Shown one piece after another: positions 11,105 to 22,904 of a stretch of DNA of 64,000 nt. The position numbers and the translations under genes were made by a program. The notes beneath the pieces were generated by a model. It did no database searches and had not been told where the DNA came from. It saw only the letters and a program-made list of their open reading frames with translations. This DNA is from Diplolepis rosae (Eukaryota > Arthropoda > Insecta > Hymenoptera > Diplolepididae). How positions within the stretch are numbered: the first letter of the stretch is position 1; each line of letters begins with the position of its first letter. The stretch is from contig JAPYXD010000704.1 of the NCBI GenBank assembly GCA_030998225.1, positions 10,478,001-10,542,000 on the forward strand, in the 5' to 3' direction.

Positions 11105-11605
11105 TAGTGAATTTTCACTCTAATGGTAGATTCCGCTCGAAAAAATTTTAGAGAGAAGAAAGTACAGTTTTGAAATTTTTTATGATGATTAAGTTTTATC
11201 TAAAAATTTCTAATAAGGAATAAAATATGAATAGTAAGTTAAGTGAAAACTTAAATAAATATGCAATGCGAGTCACTAGAGTCTATAAAGTAGTCTAGTT
11301 GGCAGTGATTATAGTGCGTTGATTCCGCTTCTCTGAGTTGCAGACCCATTCTTGTCGATTGCATTAATAGGTTATAACGCCAGATCAAACAATCAAGGTT
11401 GACGTCGTTCAATCAACGATATAATTGTCACATAGTCGTAATTTGACAATATACCGATTTTGTTTATAGTTACTTTAACTTATTTTTAACACTCGGAAAA
11501 ATATTTGGCTGGATCAACCAACAGTTTTAGATTAGATTAGATTTTAATTTAGTTACTCTCTTCAAATTTTCCGAGTGAAAATTTCCATTAGAGTGAAAAT
11601 TCAAT
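11105..11605. repeat. Long-span foldback with TTTTCACTCTAATGG arms
   Basis: ATTTTCACTCTAATGG near 11113 is mirrored by CCATTAGAGTGAAAAT near 11585. An inner pair, ACTCGGAAAAATATTTG near 11493 and CAAATTTTCCGAGTG near 11563, flanks an M-like CCAAC-word core. It may be two nested elements. Confidence 0.5.
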
Positions 11606-11635
11606 CAAATAGAGTGAAATTTCACTCCCTTTTGG

Positions 11636-11684
11636 AATGAAAACCGAGATACTCGAATGAAGAGTGGCTCGGTTTTCATTCGAA
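11636..11684. repeat. Perfect 14 bp stem hairpin
   Basis: GAATGAAAACCGAG and CTCGGTTTTCATTC flank a spacer of about 20 bases that contains ACTCGAATGAAGAGT. Confidence 0.8.
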
Positions 11685-11699
11685 AACTTTAGAGAAAAT

Positions 11700-12773
11700 T
11701 ATTTTAAAAATTTAATTATTTTTTTCAGTGACAATTAAGTTGTCTTGTAGAATTAAACCCAATTTCGCTTAAAATTTGAGTAAAGTTTCTCGAACTATTT
11801 TTCTCCGCGCAGTGAATTTTTTTCTCTATGGGTTTAAAAATATGTACTTATAGTTTTAAACGATGAAAAATATTTTTTTTGGAAACTAAATGATTGGTTT
11901 TTTCCCCATTAAATTAAAAATGAGCGTATATTCAATTAATAGATTGTTTATCTGAAAGGTTTTGAATATAAACATAATAATTAATTTTGTTTTGGAAGAA
12001 AAAATTTTGTTATCGTTCAATGAACGTTCAAAACTGTAAATATATTTTAAAAATCTGTAATGTACCAAATATTTTCAGAGTAATCAAAACATTGTGTGCA
12101 AATAAGAAATAATTTATAAGTGCCGGAAATGAACTATTCAAATGTTTCATGTCTGCATACAAACATCTCAGTTCGGTAAAATTCATTTATGTGAGAAACA
12201 AGTTAGTGGACAATAAATTATTGAGAGAAATTTTTTATTTCTTCTTTGATTATTATTTACTTATCTATAATATACTGCTGTTTGTATTTTAAGTCTCGAA
12301 AATTTATTTCAATTGAGTAATTATAATATTCAAATTTAAAGAAATATTACTGGTGTTTCTGGATTACTAATTTTATTACTAATATTTTTTACAAACAAGA
12401 TTCAATTTTATTACATGGATTTAAATGATCTTTGAATGATAAAACTTTTATAACCCCATGCATAATTCTGCAGTTATCAAAAGCAAGATTACAATATTAT
12501 CTAAGGAACTCTAAATTGTCAGTAATAAACCAATAAACGCCAATTTTAATTCTCTGTATCTTTATGATATATTAGACTTTGCATTTATAGCCTTTTATAA
12601 GAATACTTGAGCAAACATTAATGACAAATTTGAAATTTCATTTAGAAATTTATTCTTCCTGCATTGAAACAAGGGTATTTTTTTTTAAAGAAAAATAAGA
12701 AATAATTTTTTGTCAATAATTGGTAATTATCATTTAATTATTTTTCTGATTGCTAAAACCTAATTTTTAAACA
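11700..12773. other. AT-rich DNA without recognised feature
   Basis: Composition is uniform. The minus frame at 11886-12068 is chance in my view. Confidence 0.4.
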
Positions 12774-12824
12774 AAGTTAGAATAGAACGCATCCATTAGG
12801 GGGTCACAACAGATAACGCATATC

Positions 12825-12990
12825 TTTGACCAATAAATGCATGAGAGGCACAATGGACACTAGCAATTTCCACATATATAAATGTACTTTCGAATGAGGA
12901 TTCTCAATTATACATCAAAATCCATTTTAAAGGGCAGATGTGCAAGATTAAGACCGAATCAAAACTGAACTAAACAGTGAGAAATGAAAA
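12825..12990 (+). promoter_or_regulatory. Weak candidate TATA promoter
   Basis: CCAAT lies in GACCAATAAATG at about 12828, and a TATA-like ATATATAAATG at about 12874. An ATG at 12984 opens MKIENVFF followed by GTAACT, which could be a donor. The DNA is AT-rich enough for each element to occur by chance. Confidence 0.2.
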
Positions 12991-13169
12991 TAGAAAATGT
13001 CTTTTTTGTAACTGTGCGCGAATTAATGTGAAGAACTATCAGAAAAAAATTTAGAAATTTGCATTGAAAGTATAATTTTTTGTTTGAAATTTTAAAACGT
13101 AAAGGTGGAAGAATGAAAATAAAAAATATTTCACTTTTTGAAATTTTTTTTAAATTTTACACCAGACAG

Positions 13170-13238
13170 CAGAAACTCCAAGCTTGTTTATCAGATGCAG
13201 AGGAAAATCCAAGATTTAATGTACCAGTGGATGAACAG
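13170..13238 (+). CDS. Candidate internal exon of gene 1
   Basis: A T-rich tract and ACCAGACAG precede an acidic, polar coding run (QKLQACLSDAEENPRF... to DEQ), ending at CAG|GTATAC, an acceptable donor. The exon ends in phase 0. Starts at 13170 or 13173 would also be phase 0 and join cleanly to the exon at 592-648. The first AG after the pyrimidine tract (13165) would give another phase. Codon content stands out from the surrounding AT-rich DNA. Product not recognised. The link to 592-648 is inferred only from strand, phase and composition across a 12.5 kb gap. Confidence 0.45.
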
Positions 13239-14093
13239 GTATACTTTCAATTATGTTCGAGATACTTTAATACAAAGAATAAAATATAGTCATAAATTTT
13301 CTATCATTATGTAATCAATTAACTTAGAAATATTTTCCCAGTAAACTCTGAAGAAAATACTGGAAATAATTCATTTTAGCTGTCCTTGAACCTGACCTTT
13401 ACGTATTGAATTTGACCTTTCTGCTTTCTCGCATTCACTCATTAGCAACGCGCGAACAATATTGATTAATTTTCAAAGCTCTTTGTATTAGATCCCAACA
13501 TATATTTCAATTTTCTTTTTTTATACTAAATTACGTAAGATTTAAGTTTTATTCAAATATAGACGTCTGATAATGAAGCATAATTATTATACGCGGAAAA
13601 ATGAATTAAAATTTCCTTTGACTGTGAAACACGGCTGCGAAAAAAATTAGTCATTTTTACTTCCATGAATAGTTAACTTTACTTTGAGAAACACTATTGG
13701 TTGGTATTGTTGTCATTTGAAAGGTATAGAAAAAAATATTATTTTTCAATTTTTGTAATAAGAAAGTATATCTCGAAAAAATGTTAAAGGTGAAAATGTG
13801 TTTTATTGTGCAAAATAAATAAAATTAAATAATAAATTTGACTGATTTTTCTATTTTAATAATTTCATTTCTTTTTCATAACAAAACATATTTTCGATAG
13901 ATGCTTCTTTATTGCAGAAATTTAAAAATAAGATTCCTTTCCATACATTTCTAATGATAGCAATGCAACCATTGTTCTACTAAGTGAAAATAGCTTTTTA
14001 TAGAATTAAAAATGTTTAATTTCTACAACTATTTTTGAACTTTTTACTTAAAAAATACACGAGATTTATAAAATCGTTTATAGAAAGCTTTAA

Positions 14094-14763
14094 GGTATTT
14101 CATCCACAAAACTTAGACCTCAAGCAAAAATAGATAATTTTGCTTTCAAGAATAGCATTATTATTATTGAAGGACTAATTTGAAAGAGAAAAAATTATTT
14201 CCCATGAAAAAAATTTGAAATGCAGAAAGATAATGTATTTAACAAATTTTTATTTTTGTCGAACTTTTTTCCTTATCGCTTCATACCAAATTTTACAAAA
14301 TGATGCGATTCTAATAAATTACGAATTATTTTTTCAGGAAAAAGAATCTTCACAACATTACCGTTTCCAATTTTTATAAATAAATTCTTTAATCACTGAA
14401 ACCATTAAAAATCAATTTTCCAAAACAAAATTCTTATAAACAAATTGCTGAATTTGGTGATAATTTATTCATTTTATAAAATTGGAAATGGTTGATCTGA
14501 AGACAATCTTTTTCCTGAAAAAATGATCCGTGATTTATTGGAATCACATCTTTTAAAATTTGGTATGAAGCGATAAGAAAAAAAGTTCGGGCTGAAAAAC
14601 AAATTTGTTAAATGTATTATTTTTCTGCATTTCAAATTTTTTTCATGGAAAATAATTTTTTCTCTTTCAAATTAGCCCTTCAAATTGAATTGAATATTGC
14701 TATTCTTGAAAGCAAAATTATCTATATTTTTGCTTGAGGTCTAATTTTCGTGGATGAACTACT
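14094..14763. mobile_element. Family E foldback element (E1), TTAA target
   Basis: The 670 bp element has inverted arms of about 300 bp. The left begins GGTATTTCATCCAC, and the right ends GTGGATGAACTACT. TTAA flanks both ends (14090-14093, 14764-14767). Arms share AAAATAGATAATTTTGC and GAAGCGATAAGAAAA-type blocks with E2 and E3. No ORF. Confidence 0.85.
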
Positions 14764-15251
14764 TTAAAGCTTCAATTCTTTTTAAAGATCAACAATATTC
14801 AATGAATATTTCGACGACTAACTTTTTTCGTATATAAATGTTTATTATATTTTTTATCTGTAATAATTCATGACTGTTATATTATTACATTTATGATAAG
14901 AGAATAGTTCAGAATTAATTAAACATTGAAGTTAGCTGGATCACACAAAAATCGTATTAATTTTAACAAACGAATCAGGCAGATGAGAAAGAACGTCTAT
15001 ATAATCTGCATAGAAAATACAAGATTACTACATTATGGAAATGATAACTTCTCCAGGAGAAAATCTGGTAAATAGTTAAAAATTTGATGAACGTAAAATA
15101 TGAAACAAGAACTTGATTTTACGAATATATAAATATAATCTGAGTTGAATAAATAAATAATTGTAATTTAATTTTTTGAGGTTAATTATTAATTATTATT
15201 GAACTATTAAATGTAACATAAAGAATATTAAAAATATATATGCTTTTTCAG

Positions 15252-15377
15252 CCAGTAACTGTGATAGTTAGAAGGCCCTGTTGCATGAAAAACAACTTTA
15301 AGGAAATGTGTACTCCTCCTGTTCCTTCAAAGGCAATTTATAATTTTCACTTAATTATAGATTTTTATAATCAATGA
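15252..15377 (+). CDS. Possible terminal exon of gene 1
   Basis: TATGCTTTTTCAG is a good acceptor. The following phase-0 frame (PVTVIVRRPCCMKNNFKEMC...) runs 41 codons to TGA at 15375-15377. Phase agrees with the exon ending at 13238. No clear AATAAA follows, only ATAAAATC. Without a homologue the exon could be chance. Confidence 0.3.
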   Translation, partial: PVTVIVRRPCCMKNNFKEMCTPPVPSKAIYNFHLIIDFYNQ

Positions 15378-15674
15378 GTATAAAATCATTCGAAAAAAAT
15401 ACTTCCTTACGATCGCGTATACTAAAAAAAGTATTTTATTCGAAAAATTTCTTCACTTCATGAAATTTACGCTTTTTTCTCAACTGTCAAATGAAGTTTA
15501 TTAGAAATCAATTCAATTTTTTGTTGATAAAAACGGGCGATTTTATAAACAAATCGATTTTCTAAAAATTCAGTACTAATTTTTTCGTTTTCTATTGATA
15601 AACGTCCCTTAAATATTCCAGAGTATACTGCAGAACATTTTTTAAAATGTAAATCTTGGGTGGAATCACCCATA

Positions 15675-15715
15675 TATATATTATATATATATATATTATA
15701 TATATATATATATAA
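15675..15715. repeat. (TA)n microsatellite
   Basis: Interrupted TATATA runs of about 40 bp. Confidence 0.9.
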
Positions 15716-16308
15716 ATTATCACGAACAGAATGAAATTTTCATCAAATTAGACACTTTTCTGTTTTCATAGTTTGTTACCTTCTCATCACTTAAAAAAGT
15801 ATTAGCTTTGTTTATATTCCACTCAATGCTATATTACACACGTCTGTGTTTAAGTCTGATGATAAGATTGGCTATAAAAAACACAATTGTTTCGATGATA
15901 AGAAAGATAAGTTAATTAGGAAAATTTCAGCAGGGAGTGAAAAAAGTGCGAATTGATAATCCTTGACGTCATGAAAAAACTTACATAGAAAAAACTAGAA
16001 CTTTTCATACTACAAATGGTTCTTTTAGAGCAGTCGTTGAAAAATTCCTACCAAGATTATTAATAATATTATAAAGAATATTATTTAAAAAAATACCTTA
16101 CCTCAGTTTGCAACAGACTTGGCCCAAGTCAACAAGGCTCCTTTGTTGAATGGTCAAGTGAAGGGATTAAAAGTTGAAAATAATTTTTTTTAATTTTGCA
16201 AGTAGCTAATTAAAAATAAAAATTTTTAATCTGCTGAATCTGAAGAAAACGGATATATAAAATTTATCTTACGGCCGTGTGGTAGGGTCTAACATCACCA
16301 ATTACATA
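15716..16308. other. AT-rich DNA without recognised feature
   Basis: I see no exon-like or repeat signal apart from ACGGCCGTGTGG at about 16271, whose inverted counterpart (CCACACGGCC) lies at 16815. Confidence 0.35.
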
Positions 16309-16755
16309 CTCTCTAAACCTGAATCAGTGAAATAGTCACTGATTATATCAGTGAAAATATATCAACTGATGAATCAGTGCCCTGATTTGATTTCATTGAG
16401 GAATCAGTGAACGCGTCACGTGAACATAACTTTTGAATTCGCGAATTCAAAACTTTCATCTACACTTTACTGATCTATCGTCCCTTAAAAATAATAATAA
16501 TAATAATAATAATAATAACGTAATTTCGTTTTAGTGTTGTTTAGCCTAAAATAAACGAGTTCATCGATCGTTAAAATGTACTGCTGGTTTTATTACACCC
16601 ACCTGAAGTTTTCACTGATTCAATAAGTGAGTTCAATCTATTTCGCTGATTCATCAGTCGAATTTCACTAATTCTCAATGAAAGACTTATAGCTGCTGCC
16701 ATCAGTGAATAGTCACTGCGAATCAGTGGCCGTTCACTGATTCAGGTTTAGAGAG
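16309..16755 (+). mobile_element. Family B MITE (B2), complete, TA target
   Basis: The 447 bp element starts CTCTCTAAACCTGAATCAGTG and ends CAGGTTTAGAGAG, with TA at 16307-16308 and 16756-16757. It contains an (AAT)n tract at about 16484-16518 that is shorter in B5. It serves as the empty-site reference for the element nested in B1. Confidence 0.9.
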
Positions 16756-16829
16756 TACGACCACTTTATTAATGAAACAATAATTTTAACAAATTTTCCA
16801 GAGATAAAGTTAAGGCCACACGGCCTTAA

Positions 16830-17056
16830 GGCTGTGGATCAATGAGACCACGTGACATCGGTAAATGCAATTACAGTATGTGGGGCTATTAAAAAATTAA
16901 TGACTTAAATGGACTTTTAGTACTAGACAGACCTTCTTGGCTCTTCTTTTCAAGTCTCTCTGGTACTAAAAATCCATTTAAGTCATCAATTTTTAAATAA
17001 CCTCACGTACTGTGATTGTCATTACCGACATTACGTGGCCTACTTGATCCATGGCC
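16830..17056. mobile_element. Family F foldback MITE (F1), complete, TTAA target
   Basis: The 227 bp element has inverted arms of about 95 bp, from GGCTGTGGATCAATGAGACC to GGCCTACTTGATCCATGGCC. TTAA flanks both ends (16826-16829, 17057-17060). The interior stem ACTTAAATGGA/TCCATTTAAGT is strong. An adjacent small palindrome TTAAGGCC/GGCCTTAA lies at 16810-16829. Confidence 0.85.
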
Positions 17057-17201
17057 TTAAAAAGTTCAAAATAAAACAATTGTTTTGAACGATTGATAGA
17101 TTTTCCAAAATAAATTTTATATGATTAGAAACGCAAAAATTAATAGATTATGAATTTTTGAATTTCTAATTGCAGGGGTACAAATTATTAATTTATAAAT
17201 A

Positions 17202-17419
17202 CAGTCGGGACTCGTTTATCGGGACGCGGTAGGGGCTCCCAACTAATGGGGCTCATTTGAGGGGAAGCGTTTGATTGGTCCGTTGAGTCAACCGCGGTCA
17301 TCGCTGTGTCATCGCAATTGGTTGACGCATCGCGTGGCTTCCCAATAGTGGGGGTAAGGAGAAAGAACGAGCATCTCGATAGACGAGTCTCTAATGTCCC
17401 GATAAACGAGTCCCGAGTG
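17202..17419. mobile_element. Pogo/Tigger-like MITE with TA target
   Basis: The 218 bp element has ends CAGTCGGGACTCGTTTATCG and CGATAAACGAGTCCCGAGTG, with TA on both sides (17200-17201, 17420-17421). It is GC-richer than its surroundings. That explains the 96-codon minus frame across it, which is not a gene. A terminal CAGT with TA target is typical of pogo-group elements; the family is inference. Confidence 0.8.
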
Positions 17420-17511
17420 TATACTAGGGTATTTGATATTGACGTGATGAAATGAACAAGAATTAATTTTTTTGGCAAAAATCGGGTTTATTTCTCAATG
17501 TACTGTAAATT

Positions 17512-17800
17512 AATATTTTTTTATCTCAACGTTGGTTTTCGTATCTCACATATTTTGTTTAAAAAATGGAATTTTTTAATTTTAATCGTATTTTTTTAAA
17601 TTGATACGAAAAATATACATTTTATCAGAAACTGTACCAGACAAACTTTGTAGACCTTATTTTTTAACATATTGTAACTTTCCTAATTTTAGTTAAATCG
17701 AAAAAATTTATGAGGATAATTAGTAGAGATTTATGAGCACTATCAGAAACCAAGATTGCAATTTTTAATTTTTTCAAAAAAGAATTTCAAAAACATCACT
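17512..17800 (-). repeat. Family D fragment (D3)
   Basis: Reverse-oriented D body: CGTATCTCACATATTTTG, AAAATATACATTTTATCAG, and GAGATTTATGAGCACTATC, matching about 37690-38285 of D6. No termini. Confidence 0.75.
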
Positions 17801-18091
17801 TGAAAGGAGGTATTTCACGCCTCAGAGGTTCCTTTTTGTTGAAAACTTCTTTAGACCCTAAAAATCAATTCTATTTAACACTCTGGTTTTTTCTGTGTTC
17901 AGAATCACATTACACATTGAGACACCAGGCAGTCTCTTTGCGTGGTATTGACCTACCAATATACGCAAGCGCAGGAATTTGTCATGAGATGTGGTGGTGA
18001 ACGTGTCATTTAAATTCAAATATCACAATTTATGGTTCTTAGATTAAAAATACAATCTTTCAGAATTATTCAATCATAATCAGCAAGATGC

Positions 18092-18497
18092 AAAAGCCCT
18101 GGCGAAAGTATCGGATAGGAATTCATTCCGAGCCAATCAGAACTATTCCGATTCATTCCGATATCTGTATCTGAGCCAATTCGAATCATTCTGAACAAAT
18201 CCGAAAAACGTTTTGAAACTCGTTTCGATCGATTCGGATCAATCCATCCGACTTAATCCAATTTAATCCGAGGCAACAATCCGAATGAATCCAAACCAAT
18301 CTGAAACCAATTTCAGATTCATTCAGATTTATTCGCATTAAGGCGGATTGATTTTTGACTGTCTTTCATCAAAAGAGATACAAAACGTTTTTTGGATTGG
18401 TTCAGAATGATTCGCATTGACTCAGATACAGATATTGGAATGAATCGGAATAGTTCTGATTGGCTCGGAATGAACTCCTATTTAATACTTACGCCAA
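18092..18497. mobile_element. Family G foldback element rich in ATTCCGAA words (G1)
   Basis: The outer arms are almost identical: CATTCCGAGCCAATCAGAAC near 18124 and GTTCTGATTGGCTCGGAATG near 18452. The interior is built from reiterated ATCCGAA/TTCGGAT words in both orientations. G2 lies at 33812-34228. No ORF. Confidence 0.75.
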
Positions 18498-18989
18498 GAA
18501 GTTGCATAAGATTAAAATTTAAACTACCTGTTTTTTGCAATAAATAATGTCTGAAAATAGGTATTTTTTCAGGCATAAAGACTGAAAATTTTTAGAAAAA
18601 TTTGCCATACAATTTGGTAGAGATTGCTCCACCCTTTTGTTGGGAAAATGTATATTCACTAAAAACTCAGATAATTTCCCTAAAACCTCGACCATTTTCC
18701 TCAAACTTTTGGCCATTTATTGGAAAAGTTTGAGAGAATCTTCTAAAGCATTTTTGGGAATCACCCCAAAAAATACTTGTGTTTTTCATATCACAAACTT
18801 GATCTACTGAAGAAAATAATATAAGTTTTCTACATAAATATTAACATTTTTCAGTTAATTCTGTAGCATATTTTTGCCATTTTCCACAATAAAAACATTT
18901 AAAAAAAAATAAAGGTTCGAAACCTGGTTTCCTTCAAACTTGTAATTTTATTTTCCCTGAAAAAAAAATTCGCCAAATTTGTACAAAAA

Positions 18990-19402
18990 CGAACCATACA
19001 GACATTCCGTATTGCATTCTATTATATCTCCTGAATTTTCAGAGAGATATTTTGTTCACAAAAAAGTTATCTTACATAAATATATTCATTACGCGTTTTC
19101 TAAAGGAGAAAAATTACTCCAAAAATAATTACAATCTGTAAAGTTATTCAAAAATTAATATTTGGAATGAATTTTTTGTAACAGGGAAACCTTTGTTTCT
19201 TTTGCATTTGAGTCAAAAAATGTCGATAAGCTTTCGAATTTTTTTCAAAATTTTTACTAGAAAGAAGTTAACAGACGTGCTCCATTGTCTTTTATATTAC
19301 GTTTCCTAAATTTTCAGCAAGATGTTTTTTAAATTTAAAAAGTTACCTTACATGAATGAAAAAATTTATAATTTAGTCATGTGGTCCGATTGAATCATGG
19401 CC
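18990..19402. mobile_element. Family F-related fragment with right end (F4)
   Basis: The right end TCCGATTGAATCATGGCC is followed by TTAA at 19403-19406. Two F right-arm-like blocks occur (AGTTATCTTACATAAATATA near 19066 and AGTTACCTTACATGAATG near 19341). The left end was not found. Confidence 0.5.
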
Positions 19403-19427
19403 TTAAGCAATCACAAGGATTTGTAAT

Positions 19428-20966
19428 AGTATATTATGTGCCTAGGCGCATAATGAGGGTTATTACGCGACGAGCGACAATGCTCGCAGGAGATCGAAGC
19501 CGAGGCGCGATCAGTCCTGCGAGCATTCTAAGCGGGTTTCGTAATTACCCGAATTGTGTGCATTGGCACGTGTTCTATTTTATGTAACTTTGGTGCCTAT
19601 ACGAGTTTTCATGCGTATACTCGAATCTAGTCTAGTATTCATCATGATTCTCGTCCATTGCATTTGATATTTCGCGACTAGTTCCGGCCATTTTGATTTT
19701 CTCGATCTTGTGTAGTAGTAGCGTATTGTAATAGACGCATACGCAGTTCAAATGTACAAGGCTTTGCCAGTACGGTGCCAACGATGTACGAAAAAAAAGA
19801 AGAATAAGAAGAAAATTACGCTACGCTGTATGGTTATATCCGCATGCGCAGTTCTATTTTTACATTACATTCCTCTGTATCGTAACACACAACATTACGC
19901 AACTCTCAACTGTAGCGTAAAAACTAGTTTACGCACCGGAGGCACATAATAGTATATTACGTGCCTAGGCGCACAATTCGGAAAATTACGAAACTCGCGA
20001 CAATGCTCGCAGGACTGATCGCGCCTCGGCTTCGATCTCCTGCGAGCATTGTCACTCGTCGCGCAATAACCCTCATTGTGTGCATTGGCACGTATTCTAT
20101 TTTATATGACTTTGGTGCGTATACGAGTTTTTATGCGTACACTCGAATCTAATCTATTATCATTTACTTCGATTACACTTGATAATTCGCGACTAGTCCC
20201 GGCCATTTTGATTTTATCGATCTTGTGTAGTAGTAGCGTGTTGTAATAGAGCATACACAGTTCAAATGTACAAGGTTTTGTCAGTACGGTGCTAACGCTG
20301 TACGAAGAAGAATAAGAAGATTGTGCTCCGCTGTATGGCTATAGGCGCATGCGCAGTTTAATTTTGACATTTCATTCCTCTGTAGCGGAATATACAACAT
20401 TGTGCTACTCTCAACTGTAGCAGAAAAACGAGTTTCCGCGCCGGAGGCACATAATAGTATATTACGTGCCTAGGCGCACAATGAGGGTTATTGCGCGACG
20501 AGCGACAATGCTCGCAGGAGATCGAAGCCGAGGCGCGATCAGTCCTGCGAGCATTGAAGCGAGTCTCGTAATTTCCCGAATTGTGTGCATTGGCACGTAT
20601 TCCATTTTATGTGACTTTGGTGCGTATACGAGTTTTTATGCGTACACTTGAATCTAATCTATTATCATTTGCTTCCATTACACTTGATAATTCGCGAATA
20701 GTCCCGGCCATTTTGATTTTATCGATCTTGTGTAGTAGTAGCGTGTTGTAATAGAGCATGCACAGTTCAAATGCACAAGGCTTTGTCAGTAGGGTGCTAA
20801 CGCTGTACGAAGAAGAAGAAGAATAAGAAGAAGATTGTGATCCGCTGCATGGCTATAGGCGCATGCGCAGTTCAATTTTTACATTAAATTCCTCTGTAGC
20901 GCAATACACAACATTGCGCTACTGTCAACTGTAGCGAAAAAAACGAGTTTACGCGCCGGAGACAAA
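19428..20966 (+). repeat. Tandem array of three ~0.5 kb units
   Basis: Units start at AGTATATTAYGTGCCTAGGC at about 19428, 19951 and 20456. Each holds a GC-rich hairpin segment (AATGCTCGCAGGA/TCCTGCGAGCATT) and GTGTGCATTGGCACG, ATCTTGTGTAGTAGTAGCGT, CGCATGCGCAGTT and GAAGAAGAATAAG blocks. Unit spacings are about 523 and 505 bp. The hairpin segment of the middle unit is inverted relative to the others. Short frames in all three units are not genes. Confidence 0.9.
19970..20083 (-). repeat. Inverted ~115 bp segment in the middle tandem unit
   Basis: In units 1 and 3 the segment reads from ATGAGGGTTATT to CGAATTGTGTGC. In unit 2 it reads GCACAATTCGGAAAATTACG to AACCCTCATTGTG, the reverse complement, while the unit sequence on both sides keeps its orientation. 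Inverted CACAAT/ATTGTG and the GCTCGCAGG hairpin bound it. Confidence 0.85.
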
Positions 20967-21330
20967 TAAAATATTATACTCACATTTATATATGTGAAAA
21001 ATATAAGTGTTTTACAATACTTCTTTCAAATTATTGTACCGATAAAAGGGAGATAAAATTATTATTTGTATCATGAAAGAATCTAAGAAAATTATGTGTG
21101 TAAAGGTGTATAATCCGCGAGTTTACTATCTGATTTATATATAAGACTTCCTATAAATAGTGCAGGTGATGTCTGTGTAGTTATTTTATTACGCGGAAAA
21201 ATCTTTATTTATTGCACTAAACAAGTACTATTGAGTCAACTGTATATGTGTGTAGACTTTATCAAAGATAAAAATTTTTCTGAAATCTCAGTATCATCTA
21301 AATTTCTATTAAGTACTGGGAAGCTTATAG

Positions 21331-22580
21331 TTAAAACAGTTTCACAACAAAAAAATATTTTCAATCCCAGAAATCAGAGTAGGCATAACCTACGTTTTTG
21401 CTTTTTTTTCCATCACGTCAAATTTCATCCCTAACCTCAAAAAACATTAAAAATCGCTGATTTCAGGTGAAGAATGATTCCCGTCCATGAAAAGTAGACA
21501 TACCCTACGTTTCCGAGGTCGGTGAGTCCGAATCCAGAGCCGGTTTGGCTCCATCACGTCACATTTCACCCCTGACCTCAAAAAACATGGAAAATCGTTG
21601 TTTTTAGGTGTAACTTGAATTTTTTCAAAGCAAAGTGGTCATATTCTATATTTTTTGAGATCGTTGAGTACGAATTTGGAGTTGGTTTGGTCCTATCATT
21701 TTTAATTTGTCCCTAACCTCAAAAAACATTTGCAAGATGACAAAAATGCATGCATGATCTGATATCACTGTGGGATCATATATTCACGTAGTGCGGGAAC
21801 GTTCGAAATGCGTGCTCGCACGATTATTATTTGGATGATGTTGTGGCGGCATTAACTAATTTTCAACAAGCCTTCAATTTCCGCTAAGGAAGGAATCGAA
21901 TGGAGTCTCGTCTGTTGGATTCAGAGTTTTTCCGAAGTTACCTATCAAAGATGAAATACTGTGGCCGTGGGACCAAACCGACTCAGAATTCAGACTCAGC
22001 GACTTAGATGACATAGAAAATGACCATTTTGCATTTACAAAATTCATGCTCAACCTGAAATTACCAATTTTTCATGTTTTTTGCGGTTAAGGACGAAATG
22101 TGATGTGATGGAGCCAAACTGTCTCTGGATTCGGTCTCAGCGACCTTTAAAACATAGGGTATGTCCTCTTCTCGGTGTCTGGGTATGACTATTTTGCATT
22201 AATGAGATTCATATTTGAGCTAAAATTATAATTTTCCATGTTTTTTGAGGTTATGGACGGAATGTAAAATTATGGGACCAAACCGACTCCAAATTCGTAC
22301 TCAGCGATCTCAAAAACATAGGATATGGCCACTTTTCATTGAAAAAATTCATACTTGACACAAAATTCTTAATTTTTCACGTCTTCTTTAGGTTAGGGAA
22401 GAAGTGCGACGTCATGTAACTACTCCACCTGAAATCAGCGATTTTCCATGTTTTTTGAGGTTAGGGAGGAAATGTGACGTGATGGAGCCAAACCGGCTCC
22501 GGACTCAGCGACCTTAAAAATATAGGGTATGCCTACTCCGGTTCCTGAGATTGAAAACTTTTTTTATGTGGAGCTGTACT
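21331..22580. mobile_element. Family I large foldback with internal tandem modules
   Basis: Left AGAGTAGGCATAACCTACG mirrors right TAGGGTATGCCTACTCCGG. Inside, a module (CCATCACGTCA...CCTAACCTCAAAAAACAT, and its inverse TTTTTTGAGGTTAGGGA...GTGATGGAGCCAAACCGG) repeats several times in both halves. TTAA occurs just outside both ends. No coding frame. Confidence 0.75.
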
Positions 22581-22904
22581 GTAGTTAATTTTGGAAATCC
22601 CGAGTGTGAATCAAAATTACCTTATTTATAAGATATATATAGAATTGAATTTAGACTAATCTTCCTATTATCTTACACAACTCCATTTTTGTCAATGTCA
22701 AACTTAAAGATTTGTCACTGGCCGCCCAAAAATAGTCAAATAATTTTACATACTCTTCTTTGATGTTATGATTTTTAACAGTGAGAATTTGAAATATTAT
22801 TACAAAATTAGAAAAGTAACAAATAAAAAAGTATGTAAAATCAAGAGATTTTATGGTATTTTAAAGTCAGAAAATTTCATGAATTAATAGTACATTACGT
22901 GCTC

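Noticed and set aside
15467..15673. 68-codon minus frame (MGDSTQDLHFKKCS...)
   Set aside because: It looks protein-like but starts at a (TA)n tract, has no splice signals or recognised family, and is within the length expected by chance.
16271..16829. ACGGCCGTGTGG and CCACACGGCC as the ends of one element around B2
   Set aside because: The match is only about 10 bases and the intervening DNA is explained by B2 and unique sequence.
17188..17478. 96-codon minus-strand frame
   Set aside because: It lies across the 218 bp pogo-like MITE and its TA flanks.
19381..20651. Three similar frames with MPRRT...ATMLAG
   Set aside because: They repeat because the tandem units repeat, and the inverted middle segment breaks any common protein.
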